This document shows positions 33,461-41,900 of a stretch of DNA of 64,000 bases, piece by piece. The translations under genes were made by a program, and so were the position numbers. The DNA is from Spirosoma sp. SC4-14. GTDB taxonomy: Bacteria > Bacteroidota > Bacteroidia > Cytophagales > Spirosomataceae. The notes beneath the pieces are model-generated. The model did no database searches. It was given only the letters and a program-made list of their open reading frames with translations, and was not told where the DNA came from. Position 1 is the stretch's first letter. Each line of letters begins with the position of its first letter. The stretch covers positions 7,681,001 through 7,745,000 of the forward strand of contig NZ_CP147518.1 of NCBI RefSeq assembly GCF_037201965.1. Direction: 5' to 3'.

Positions 33461-34101
33461 AAATAAAAGTGTGTGGTCTGAGAGACGCTGAAAACCTGAA
33501 AGAGATTGCCGCTCTGGGCCCTGATTTTGTAGGATTTATTTTCTATGATCAGTCACCCCGGTTTGTCGGTGAAGAATTGAACGAAGAAGTAGTTAAGGCA
33601 TTACCCCGCTCCATTCGAAAAGTAGGTGTGTTTGTGAATGCCAGCCCGGACTACATTCTTCGAAATGTAAAAAAATACGATTTTCAGTATGTTCAGCTAC
33701 ATGGTAACGAAACGCCCGAGTATTGCCGAAGCTTACGCAACCGTGGAATAAGTCTGATCAAAGCGTTCCGCGTCGACGAAGGCTTCAACTTTTCGATGCT
33801 GAACAACTACAAAGCCCACTGCGATTTCTTTCTGTTCGATGCCAAAGGCGACCAGCCCGGTGGCAACGGCGTTACCTTCGACTGGAGCATTCTGAGCCGG
33901 TACGACAACGAAAAGCCATTTTTTATTAGTGGTGGTATCGGCCTTAACAACCTCGATCAACTCGACACCCTGAAAGGCATGAAACTATACGGCGTCGATG
34001 TAAACAGTCAGGTCGAAGTTTCGCCCGGCATCAAAGACGTGGCTAAAGTAAAAGAGCTGATCGACCGCGTTCGTCCGGTTGAAGAAGAGGAAACGGTGTA
34101 A
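33457..34101 (+). CDS. trpF: Phosphoribosylanthranilate isomerase
   Basis: This 214-residue TIM-barrel isomerase catalyses the Amadori rearrangement of PRA to CdRP. The catalytic Cys is in KVCGLRD at the N-terminus (Cys6), and the catalytic Asp is probably in FLFDAKGDQPGGNG. QLHGNE, FISGGIGLNN and VDVNSQVEVSPGIKD are family signatures. The start overlaps the trpC stop by four bases. Downstream, 61 bases separate it from a small antitoxin-like gene. That gene and its partner interrupt the operon before trpB, so trpB and trpA lie beyond this insertion. Confidence 0.96.
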   Translation: MKIKVCGLRDAENLKEIAALGPDFVGFIFYDQSPRFVGEELNEEVVKALPRSIRKVGVFVNASPDYILRNVKKYDFQYVQLHGNETPEYCRSLRNRGISLIKAFRVDEGFNFSMLNNYKAHCDFFLFDAKGDQPGGNGVTFDWSILSRYDNEKPFFISGGIGLNNLDQLDTLKGMKLYGVDVNSQVEVSPGIKDVAKVKELIDRVRPVEEEETV

Positions 34102-34162
34102 GTGATTTCCCTGCCAACGATTCGCTCATTACGTTTGTTGATTACTTAAAACGACAAAACTG

Positions 34163-34381
34163 ATGGAAACGACGAAGACGACAGAAGACGAAATTCCGAG
34201 AATGAAAAGAGGGCAGTTGAATATTTATAAACCCAGTGATATAAAGCGTTGGGGAGTTGAAAGGTTTTTAGAGGCAACAACTGTACAGGAACCTTTCTTA
34301 CTCGAATTTCCTGAATTTACTGATGAAGAGAATAGACGAATGGATGAATTGTTAGCAGAAGGAGATAGAGGTGCAGTATGA
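34163..34381 (+). CDS. Antitoxin-like protein of a PIN-toxin pair
   Basis: This is a 72-residue acidic, probably partly disordered protein with a basic middle (MKRGQLNIYKPSDIKRWG) and an acidic C-terminal helix (TDEENRRMDELLAEGDRG). I do not recognise a DNA-binding fold. Its stop overlaps the start of the PIN-domain gene by four bases (ATGA), the usual arrangement of toxin-antitoxin pairs, so an antitoxin role is inferred from position and size. It lies inside the trp operon, between trpF and trpB. If the toxin is inactive, it may be a leftover. Confidence 0.6.
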   Translation: METTKTTEDEIPRMKRGQLNIYKPSDIKRWGVERFLEATTVQEPFLLEFPEFTDEENRRMDELLAEGDRGAV

Positions 34382-34770
34382 TTTATGACACAAACCTGCT
34401 AATTAGTCATATTCGTCAGAGAAGTCTACCGCCTATTTAAACGATCATCCCAATTATTGTAGTTGGTGAACTGGAAGCTTTTTCATTAAAAGCCGATTGG
34501 GGCGCACAGAAAATAGATTTCATGAGGTACTTGATAGACCGCTATCCAATTGCCGATATTGAGCCGGATATTATTCCTGTTTATGCAAAAATAGATGCCT
34601 TCAGTCAAGGGAAGCTAAAAACTGCACCGCTCAACTCCTCTGCCCGAAACATGGGCAAGAACGACATCTGGATCGCGGCAACCACCTTGTATTTAGATGT
34701 AGAACTCCACACAACCGACAACGACTTCGATCATCTCCCCCTGTTGGGACTCCGCTTAGTAAAGCACTGA
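34378..34770 (+). pseudogene. VapC-like PIN-domain toxin, interrupted by an in-frame stop
   Basis: Reading from the ATG at 34378, the frame encodes a PIN-domain ribonuclease but meets TAA at 34438-34440, codon 21. Beyond it the same frame continues to 34770 with all expected acidic residues: Asp in IYDTN before the stop, Glu in VVGELEAF, Asp in GKNDIWIAA and Asp in TTDNDF after it. Only one change would restore a full 130-residue protein, so inactivation is recent, or the base call is wrong. A second start, ATG at 34522, could give an N-terminally shortened product lacking the first two acidic residues. It overlaps the antitoxin gene and ends 5 bases before trpB. Confidence 0.75.
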
Positions 34771-34775
34771 TTACC

Positions 34776-35975
34776 ATGCAAACCACTCTTGAACCAACAA
34801 CCTCGTTTGAGGTTTCCGATAAAGGCTTTTATGGCCATTTCGGCGGAGCTTTCATTCCCGAAATGCTCTATCCTAATGTTGAAGAACTCCGGCAGAACTA
34901 TCTCCAGATTATTGCCGACCCTTCCTTTCAGGCCGAATTCTGGCAATTGCTCGAAGACTACGTAGGGCGGCCAACTCCGCTATTTCTGGCAAAGCGACTG
35001 TCCGAAAAAATTGGTGCCACCATCTACCTTAAACGCGAAGACCTGTGTCATACGGGCGCGCATAAAGTCAACAATACGATTGGGCAAATTCTGGTAGCCC
35101 AGCGACTTGGTAAAAAACGGATTGTTGCCGAAACCGGTGCCGGTCAGCATGGTGTAGCAACGGCTACAGTTTGCGCCCTGATGGGCCTGGAGTGCATTGT
35201 GTATATGGGAAGCATCGACATGGAGCGCCAGAAGCCCAACGTCGACCGGATGCGAATGCTGGGCGCTACGGTGGTTCCGGCTACGTCGGGCAGCCAGACA
35301 CTTAAAGACGCCACCAACGAAGCTATGCGCCATTGGATCAACAATCCCGTCGACACGCATTATATTATTGGCTCGGTTGTGGGGCCTCATCCCTACCCCG
35401 ATATGGTTGCCCGATTCCAGTCGGTTATTTCAGAAGAAATCAAAAAGCAACTACTTGCTAAAACGGGTCGCCAAAACCCCGACTATGTGGTGGCCTGTGT
35501 GGGTGGAGGCAGTAATGCAGCTGGTACTTTTTTCCATTTTCTGAATGAGCCATCGGTTCGTCTGGTTGCGGCCGAAGCAGCAGGGCAAGGGGTATCGTCG
35601 GGCCACTCAGCGGCAACAACGGCACTCGGCAAGCCGGGCGTACTGCACGGTAGCCGGACCATTCTGATGCAAACCGAAGATGGGCAGGTTATTGAACCCT
35701 ACTCTATTTCGGCCGGGCTCGATTATCCGGGTATTGGTCCACTTCATGCCCATCTGTTCGATTCGGGCCGTGGCGAATTCTACGCTATCACTGACGACGA
35801 AGCCCTACAGGCTGGCTTTCAGTTAAGTAAACTCGAAGGCATTATTCCTGCGCTGGAATCGTCTCATGCGCTGGCAGCCTTGTCAAAAATGAATCTTAAG
35901 GCCGACGATGTGGTCGTCGTTTGTTTGTCCGGTCGTGGCGATAAAGATTTAGCAACCTATTCTAAGCATCTTTAG
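34776..35975 (+). CDS. trpB: Tryptophan synthase beta subunit
   Basis: This 399-residue PLP enzyme condenses indole with serine. The PLP lysine is Lys97 in the HTGAHKVNN motif, and the phosphate-binding GGGSNAAG loop is intact. [10 protein letters not shown], the [12 protein letters not shown] active-site segment with its catalytic glutamate, and [14 protein letters not shown] are further signatures. It pairs with TrpA in a channelled complex. It starts 5 bases after the broken PIN gene, so its translation may depend on ribosomes from upstream. It is separated from trpA by a 167-base palindromic repeat. Confidence 0.97.
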   Translation: MQTTLEPTTSFEVSDKGFYGHFGGAFIPEMLYPNVEELRQNYLQIIADPSFQAEFWQLLEDYVGRPTPLFLAKRLSEKIGATIYLKREDLCHTGAHKVNNTIGQILVAQRLGKKRIVAETGAGQHGVATATVCALMGLECIVYMGSIDMERQKPNVDRMRMLGATVVPATSGSQTLKDATNEAMRHWINNPVDTHYIIGSVVGPHPYPDMVARFQSVISEEIKKQLLAKTGRQNPDYVVACVGGGSNAAGTFFHFLNEPSVRLVAAEAAGQGVSSGHSAATTALGKPGVLHGSRTILMQTEDGQVIEPYSISAGLDYPGIGPLHAHLFDSGRGEFYAITDDEALQAGFQLSKLEGIIPALESSHALAALSKMNLKADDVVVVCLSGRGDKDLATYSKHL

Positions 35976-35980
35976 GCAAT

Positions 35981-36131
35981 GGTCAGTGGTTATTGGTCAG
36001 TTGTCTGCGAGGAATATTTATTGTCCACAGAGACACAGAGGGCACAGAGTTTTTATGCGTATGTAAGTTTCCTCTGTGTCCCATTACCAATGGCTAATGA
36101 CCTATTAACCAATAACTATTGACCACTGACC
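35981..36131. repeat. Nested palindromic repeat between trpB and trpA
   Basis: The outer arms GGTCAGTGGT (35981-35990) and ACCACTGACC (36122-36131) are perfect. The inner arms GACACAGAGG (36032-36041) and CCTCTGTGTC (36071-36080) are also perfect. The inner CACAGAG/CTCTGTG sequence resembles a widespread interspersed repeat. No reading frame, T-tract or TAnnTTTG box is visible. Confidence 0.75.
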
Positions 36132-36142
36132 AACATACAGAT

Positions 36143-36949
36143 ATGATACAAACATTAACCCAAAACCGAATTACCGACCTGTTTGCTCATAAAAGCAACC
36201 GGTTATTAAATGTATATTTTACCGCTGGCTTTCCTGAACTCGACGATACAGTAACCGTTCTGCGCGGCTTGCAGCAGGCGGGTGTCGATCTGGTCGAAAT
36301 TGGCATGCCTTACTCTGACCCCGTTGCCGATGGTGAAACTATTCAGCAGAGCAACAACAAGGCACTCGAAAATGGGATGTCATTGAAAAAGTTGTTTGCA
36401 CAACTTGAAGGCTGCCGCCAGAACCAATCTGGCGGTCCGATTACTGTGCCGATTCTCCTGATGGGATACATCAATCCTATTTTGCAGTATGGTGTCGAAA
36501 ATTTCTGTAAAAAATGTCAGGAAGTGGGTGTCGATGGGGTTATCCTGCCCGACCTACCACTCGATCTCTATTTGGCAGACTACGCCCAGACGTTCCGGGA
36601 GTATGGCATTCTGAATGTGAATCTGATTACTCCCCAAACATCGGAGAGCCGGATTCGGCATATCGATCAGGAATCGGATGGATTCATTTACATGGTGTCT
36701 TCGGCCAGTATTACTGGTTCGCAAAAAGGAATCAGCGATTCGATGAAAGCCTACTTTGAGCGGATTCAGGCCATGAATCTGCGCAATCCCCGGCTGATTG
36801 GATTTGGCATCAATAATCAGGAAACCTTCGATACGGCCAGCCAATATGCCAATGGCGCTATTGTTGGTAGTGCATTTATCCGGCATTTACAGGAAAAAGG
36901 CACATCAGCCGAGAGCATCCGGTCGTTTGTGCAGACGATTCGCGCTTAG
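36143..36949 (+). CDS. trpA: Tryptophan synthase alpha subunit
   Basis: This 268-residue TIM-barrel enzyme cleaves indole-3-glycerol phosphate. The catalytic residues are Glu52 and Asp63 in the VEIGMPYSDPVADG motif. VYFTAGFPELDD, GVDGVILPDLPLD and a glycine-rich phosphate-binding GFGIN segment are also present. I use the ATG at 36143; the TTG at 36119 would translate part of the palindrome. It ends the trp genes. The stop is followed only 5 bases later by the -7 box of hisIE, so hisIE has its own start of transcription. Confidence 0.96.
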   Translation: MIQTLTQNRITDLFAHKSNRLLNVYFTAGFPELDDTVTVLRGLQQAGVDLVEIGMPYSDPVADGETIQQSNNKALENGMSLKKLFAQLEGCRQNQSGGPITVPILLMGYINPILQYGVENFCKKCQEVGVDGVILPDLPLDLYLADYAQTFREYGILNVNLITPQTSESRIRHIDQESDGFIYMVSSASITGSQKGISDSMKAYFERIQAMNLRNPRLIGFGINNQETFDTASQYANGAIVGSAFIRHLQEKGTSAESIRSFVQTIRA

Positions 36950-36954
36950 CGACT

Positions 36955-36962
36955 TACCTTTG
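36955..36962 (+). promoter_or_regulatory. -7 box for hisIE (near-leaderless)
   Basis: TACCTTTG is a perfect TAnnTTTG and ends 4 bases before the hisIE ATG at 36967. The predicted transcript would start at the start codon itself. Confidence 0.65.
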
Positions 36963-36966
36963 TGGC

Positions 36967-37590
36967 ATGAATGCTGATATCAATTTTGACAAATCGCCTG
37001 ATGGGCTGGTTCCGGCCATTGTTCAGGACACTAAAACCGGCAAAGTGCTGATGCTGGGCTACATGAACCGCGACGCCTACAACAAAACACTTGCCGAACA
37101 GATGGTAACGTTTTTTAGCCGAAGTAAACAGCGGCTCTGGACTAAAGGCGAAACCTCCAGTAATTTTCTGCACGTACAGGAAATTCTGGTAGATTGCGAC
37201 GGCGATACCCTACTGATTAAAGCAAATCCAGCCGGACCAGTGTGCCATACGGGTGCCGATACGTGCTTCGATGAAGTTAATACGGAAAACGCCGGTGCGG
37301 GCCAGGGACAGTTTTTGAATTACCTGCAAAGCATTATTCACGATCGTAAGGTTAACCCAACCGATAAATCATACACCACTACACTCTTTAACCGCGGAGT
37401 AAACAAAATTGCTCAGAAAGTAGGCGAAGAAGCTGTTGAACTGGTAATCGAGGCTAAAGACGATAACGATGATCTGTTTAAAGGCGAAGCGGCCGACCTG
37501 CTCTTCCACTTTCTGGTGCTGCTTGAACAGAAAAATATTGGCTTAGACGATGTTATTGCCGTTTTACAGACCCGCCACCAAAAACAATAG
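36967..37590 (+). CDS. hisIE: Bifunctional phosphoribosyl-AMP cyclohydrolase/phosphoribosyl-ATP pyrophosphatase
   Basis: This 207-residue fusion carries HisI first: VPAIVQDTKTGKVLMLGYMN, WTKGETSSNFLHV and the metal-binding VDCDGD and GPVCHTGADTCF. HisE, a MazG-like helical domain, follows, with VGEEAVELVIEAKDDN and EAADLLFHFLVLL. It catalyses steps 2 and 3 of histidine biosynthesis in reverse order along the protein. The order and length are those of standard HisIE proteins. It stands apart from the other his genes and directly follows trpA, but has its own near-leaderless promoter. Confidence 0.96.
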   Translation: MNADINFDKSPDGLVPAIVQDTKTGKVLMLGYMNRDAYNKTLAEQMVTFFSRSKQRLWTKGETSSNFLHVQEILVDCDGDTLLIKANPAGPVCHTGADTCFDEVNTENAGAGQGQFLNYLQSIIHDRKVNPTDKSYTTTLFNRGVNKIAQKVGEEAVELVIEAKDDNDDLFKGEAADLLFHFLVLLEQKNIGLDDVIAVLQTRHQKQ

Positions 37591-37679
37591 CTTCAGGTTT
37601 CAGGTTTGTTTCTTCAACGTTGCGATGCATCACAGCGGTGTTTGAACAGCGTTACTCACCAAACACAAGCTTTTTTTTC

Positions 37680-38015
37680 ATGGGACTGATTATTCGTATC
37701 CTCATCAGCGCAGTGGCTGTTTATGTTGCTAGTTTGTTCATTCCAGGCATTTCGGTAACGGGCGGTGCCGGCACTTATTTAGTCGTTGCCATCGTACTGG
37801 GCTTTCTGAATGCCTTCATTAAGCCAATTCTAACGATCCTGACAATACCGATCACGATTCTGACACTGGGCTTGTTTCTACTGGTTCTTAACGTGCTGAT
37901 GGTCTATCTGACTTCGTCGCTGGTTCCTGCTTTTCACGTTTCTGGCTTCATTGCGGCCCTGTTGTTCAGCATTGTTGTATCCGTAGTGACGGCCTTGCTG
38001 GACTCGATTGTATAG
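37680..38015 (+). CDS. Four-helix phage-holin-family (superfamily IV) membrane protein
   Basis: This 111-residue protein is almost entirely hydrophobic, with about four transmembrane helices (MGLIIRILISAVAVYVASLF, then LVVAIVLGFLNAFIKPI, ITILTLGLFLLVLNVLMVYL and a C-terminal helix). The LGFLNAFIKPILTILTIPITI core is the signature of the mycobacterial four-TMS holin/DUF360 family, a chromosomal family with no proven lysis role. No phage genes surround it, so the holin name reflects similarity only. I start at ATG 37680, after an AGCTTTTTTTTC stretch; upstream in-frame codons are not membrane-like. A terminator follows. Confidence 0.78.
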   Translation: MGLIIRILISAVAVYVASLFIPGISVTGGAGTYLVVAIVLGFLNAFIKPILTILTIPITILTLGLFLLVLNVLMVYLTSSLVPAFHVSGFIAALLFSIVVSVVTALLDSIV

Positions 38016-38033
38016 TCTCCTTATTTTTCATTC

Positions 38034-38077
38034 AAAAAAAGAATGCCACGAGTTCTAACTTGTGGCATTCTTTTTTT
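38034..38077. terminator. Bidirectional intrinsic terminator
   Basis: The stem GAATGCCAC (38041-38049) with GTGGCATTC (38062-38070) is flanked by A7 on the left and T7 on the right. The inner AGTT/AACT can also pair. It closes the membrane-protein gene and precedes the RidA gene. Confidence 0.9.
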
Positions 38078-38102
38078 GAGCACTAGAAAACGTTTAGCAA
38101 GC

Positions 38103-38480
38103 ATGACTTTCATTCAAACAACAGAAGCGCCAGCGCCAGGAGGCCACTACACTCAGGCTATTGTCCATAACGATCTTGTATTTGTTTCCGGCATTTTACC
38201 GATTACACCCACAGGCGAAAAACTTACCGATGCCACCATCTCCGAACAAACCGAGCAGGTTCTGCGCAATCTCGATGCTATTCTGACGGCCGCCGGTAGC
38301 GATCGCCAGAAAGTAGTAAAGGTTACGATCTATATCGCCGATATGGAAGCCTGGAGTACAGTCAACGCAACTTATGCACAATTTTTCGGCGACCATCGCC
38401 CCGCTCGCTCAGTAGTGCCTGTTCTGCCGTTGCACTATGGCTTTACGATTGAGCTGGAAGCTGTAGCGATTGTTGCATAG
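38103..38480 (+). CDS. RidA/YjgF family enamine/imine deaminase
   Basis: This 125-residue protein has the usual size for the RidA family, whose trimers hydrolyse reactive enamines and imines produced by PLP enzymes. The N-terminal PGGHYTQAIVHNDLVFVSG motif and the middle ILTAAGSDRQKVVKVTIYIADM are present. The key arginine is in PARSVVPVLPLHYGFTIELEAVAI, followed by a conserved Glu. Start ATG 38103 lies after the terminator. The gene probably has its own promoter, but I cannot point to a clear box in the short gap. It is followed by a 460-base AT-rich gap. Confidence 0.92.
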   Translation: MTFIQTTEAPAPGGHYTQAIVHNDLVFVSGILPITPTGEKLTDATISEQTEQVLRNLDAILTAAGSDRQKVVKVTIYIADMEAWSTVNATYAQFFGDHRPARSVVPVLPLHYGFTIELEAVAIVA

Positions 38481-38940
38481 CCGAGAATAATTCTCCAGAA
38501 ATTGCGGGTAAATCGACTTAATTTCCCCAACATATAACCAGAGCATCAATTAAATCAACTAACTTATTATAAGATAGTTAACACTGTTAAATCTTACTAC
38601 ACTTTTCAAAGAAAAAAGCCATAAATTATGACCATTTCACAAATAAAGAACAAAATCTATATTATAAATATATATTTATTTTATGTATTATTTTTTGTAA
38701 ATGCTATATATATAACAAAAATTAACCTAACACTGTTAGATAAAAACTTAATGTATTACTAAAAATAAACAATACTAAACAAAAAAGTAAATTAGTGTAC
38801 TTTTTTTTAATTTTTTAAACATGAATAAATAATAACATTCTATTCAATCCTTTGAGCTAAGAATTGACTTACCCTTAAAAGCGCTATCTCTAAACAAAGT
38901 CGAGAAACGCCTTTAAGGATAAAGCACGCTACACTATCTG
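38481..38940. other. AT-rich intergenic region with two palindromes and a terminator-like hairpin
   Basis: Most of 38580-38830 is A and T only. It holds TTAACACTGTTAA (38578-38590) and CTAACACTGTTAG (38727-38739), two copies of the core TAACACTGTTA. Near its right end, CCTTAAAAGCG (38873-38883) pairs with CGCCTTTAAGG (38908-38918). On the minus strand this hairpin follows the alpha-2-macroglobulin stop and may be its terminator, though it lacks a T-tract. No coding frame or RNA gene is apparent. Confidence 0.55.
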
Positions 38941-41900
38941 CTAGTTCACGTTTACCCGAGTGCCCGCCGAATGAGCCGAAAATTCAGGAGCATAAAAACA
39001 TTGCACTGTAGCAACACCAGCAGCGAAGTCGCCAGTTTGGGCAACTCGCAAATCGTATTCGAATACGTGCGTACCCACTGGCAGATAACTCATAAAAAAA
39101 TCGGTACTGGCATCGCGGGGCGATTCATAGTATCCTAAACCATTCTGGAATTTGTAGCCCGACAAAGCGGCCACGGGTTCGAATCCCGACGCACGGCTGT
39201 CCTTCAGGTGAACATATTCCATTGCCCGATCGGTTTTCAGAACCAGTCGCACTTTGATCAGATCGCCGGGCTTCAGCGCAGTCTTAGCGTCGATGGCGCT
39301 GATGACCGGGCCTGAAGGCGAGTCATGTTGTACATACAGCGTTTTTTGAACCGATAACCCAGCACTACCTGGCATCACCTGATCGAGCGGTTCAAAATGT
39401 TGCCAGTACAACGCTCCCCAGGCAGGTCCGTCGGCTTTTTTCGTAATCTGGATAACGCCCATCTCGGGTTTGATTTCAGATGCGGCATAAACTACCTTCT
39501 GGTAGCCCGTAATCTGCTCCGTTTTCGTTACCCGACTTTCGATGGGTTGCCCGCCCAGACTAACCTGCGTAGTTACTGTTGTGCCAAGCCAGTCGCTACC
39601 GCGCAGCAGTAAGGCATATATGGCTTCGGTAGTAGCCTTGGTCGATGACCACGACTGTGTTTGCTTCTGTCGCAATAGCCATCGTTTCATGTTGTCGACA
39701 GCAACCCGATCCTGCCGAATTTCGTCGAACGCTTCGATCAGGTAGGCCTGCGTTTCGATGGGCGTCTGATACCAGAATAATCCGGCGGTATTATCAGGCC
39801 AGTAGGTCCCCAGTTCTTCCGACTGCCGACTCCGTTCGAGTAATGACTTCAGAATATTATCAGCAGTAGTTTTATCACCGAAGCGGTATAGCACCAGTGC
39901 CGACAAAGCCTGCCCCTGCAAACTTTGTTTGAGCCAGTTTTCCGAAACACGTTGTTTCAAATAGGCCAGCACATCTTTATCGACAGGCTTATCCAGATAA
40001 AAACTACGAGCGTAGAGATACTGGGTTGCCGAAAAATACCAGCTATCGACGGTCTTCTTTTTCTTCTGGTCGGTCACCCATTTTTTCATTTCGGCATCAG
40101 CATATTGAATTGCTTTTGCCTGCATATCCGCAACTTCGGGTTGCAAAGCTTCAGAGAAGCGCACGCCTAATTTTTGCAAATGCCCCAAACCGCTCAGAAT
40201 ATGCAGTGTCATGGACAGGCTCGGCTCCATACCGCCAAACCACCGAAACCCTCCGCCTGTGGTTTGTAGCTGTTGCAGTTTTTCGAAAGCTCGCTCCTGC
40301 TCGTTCACCATTCGGTTCTGATTGAGCAGGATGCCTAATTGCGCCTGACGAGCCGCTTCTGAACGGGCATCGGCCAGCCAGGGTGAGTTTTCCAGCGCCA
40401 CCGCCCGTAACTCGTCGTTCGCCATCAAGGGTGTCCGGGGTGGGTTTTTCTGCCATTCGTCTACAACCTGCTTAAAGGCGGGTTTACTATTGATGATATG
40501 AGCCGCCAGACTATTGGCATACAACCGGCTGAAAAGTTGCTCGGCACATTCGTAGCGATACTCCATCAGATAGGGCAACGACTGCAAGGCATACCACGAT
40601 GGATTGCTTGTTACCTCCACCGTCAGCCGCTCATGCTGAACGGGCAGTTCGGGGTTCAGATTGGCCAGCTCTTTCAATTTAAATTCTTTGCTTTCCTTAC
40701 CGTTCACCCAAAAAGGTTGTGTATCGGTCACGAGCATTCGGTTAGGCAACACAGGCACCGTAAACTCTTCGCCATCGGAGAAGTTTCCGGCTTGAGCCGT
40801 AAAACGGCAGGAAACCGTTTCGAGCCCCGAAGGCACAACAAGCGTCCAGGCTACGGCCTGCCCCTGTCCGGCAGCCACATTCGTCGATAGCTGTATGTTC
40901 GACCGGAGAAGTTTCTGATTCAGTGGTTCACCCGTAAACGCATCTGATAGGTTTAATGTTGCCATCACCGACATGGGCTTATCGGTCAGGTTGTTGACTC
41001 GGGCCGATACACGAATGGTATCACCTTCGCGCAGGAAGCGGGGGGCATTAGCCGTAATCATCAACTCTTTCTGGGTGATGATTTCCCGTTCGAGCGTTCC
41101 GGTTTTCAGGTCTTTCGTATGCGCAAAGGCCAGCAGCCGCCAGCGCGTAAGGGCTTCGGGCATGGTGAATTTGAGCACAACCCGCCCCTTTGCATCGGTG
41201 GTAGCCTGCGGAATAAAGAAAGCCGTTTCATTAAAATTCCGGCGAGGGTTGATAAGTTCAGGCTGCTTTTTTGTATCACCGGTTCCACTATTATCCGACT
41301 CTTCTTGCTTTCCACCGGCCATTCTACTATCTAAAGCCATTGGGGCGCTTCGGGCACTCATCTTCGCCACGGCACCCGTTACAGATCGTTTTTGCTGAGT
41401 GCTATAGCCCACTACCACCACTTCGCTCAACGATCTTTCGTCGGGCATCAAGCGCAACGAAATTGCTTTTTGTTTAATGGTTGCTTCTTCGGTTATGTAG
41501 CCAACCGACGAAAACACCAGCGTAATTGGTTTTTTATCAGAATCAACTTCAATAGAAAACTGGCCTTTCCCGTCAGAAACTGCTCCCTGCGTAGTTCCGT
41601 TTATCAACACATTCACGCCCGCCACGCCCGAACCATCTTTAGCTTTCATGGTGCCGCTAATTACCTTTCCTGACCGACGAACGCTGATCCGAATAGCATT
41701 ATCGACTTCGCCAAAAGGCCCAACAGGAGAATGGCTAAACAGGCGATTGTTGTAAAGCGAAAACCGATACCCCATCCAGCCTAACTGGTCATAATGCCGG
41801 ACTGGAACCTGAAACTCTGGGCGATTCGGATAGAACAGTGGATTGGTGGCTAGCATATTAAAACTTCCCGACTGCCATCCGTAAAACATCGGGAAATAAG

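Noticed and set aside
36119-36142. TTG start for trpA, giving eight extra residues
   Set aside because: The extra codons lie in the palindromic repeat. The ATG at 36143 fits the family length and alignment.
37680-38015. Prophage indicated by a holin-family gene
   Set aside because: No endolysin, integrase, capsid or tail genes are nearby. This holin-named family is chromosomal in many bacteria.
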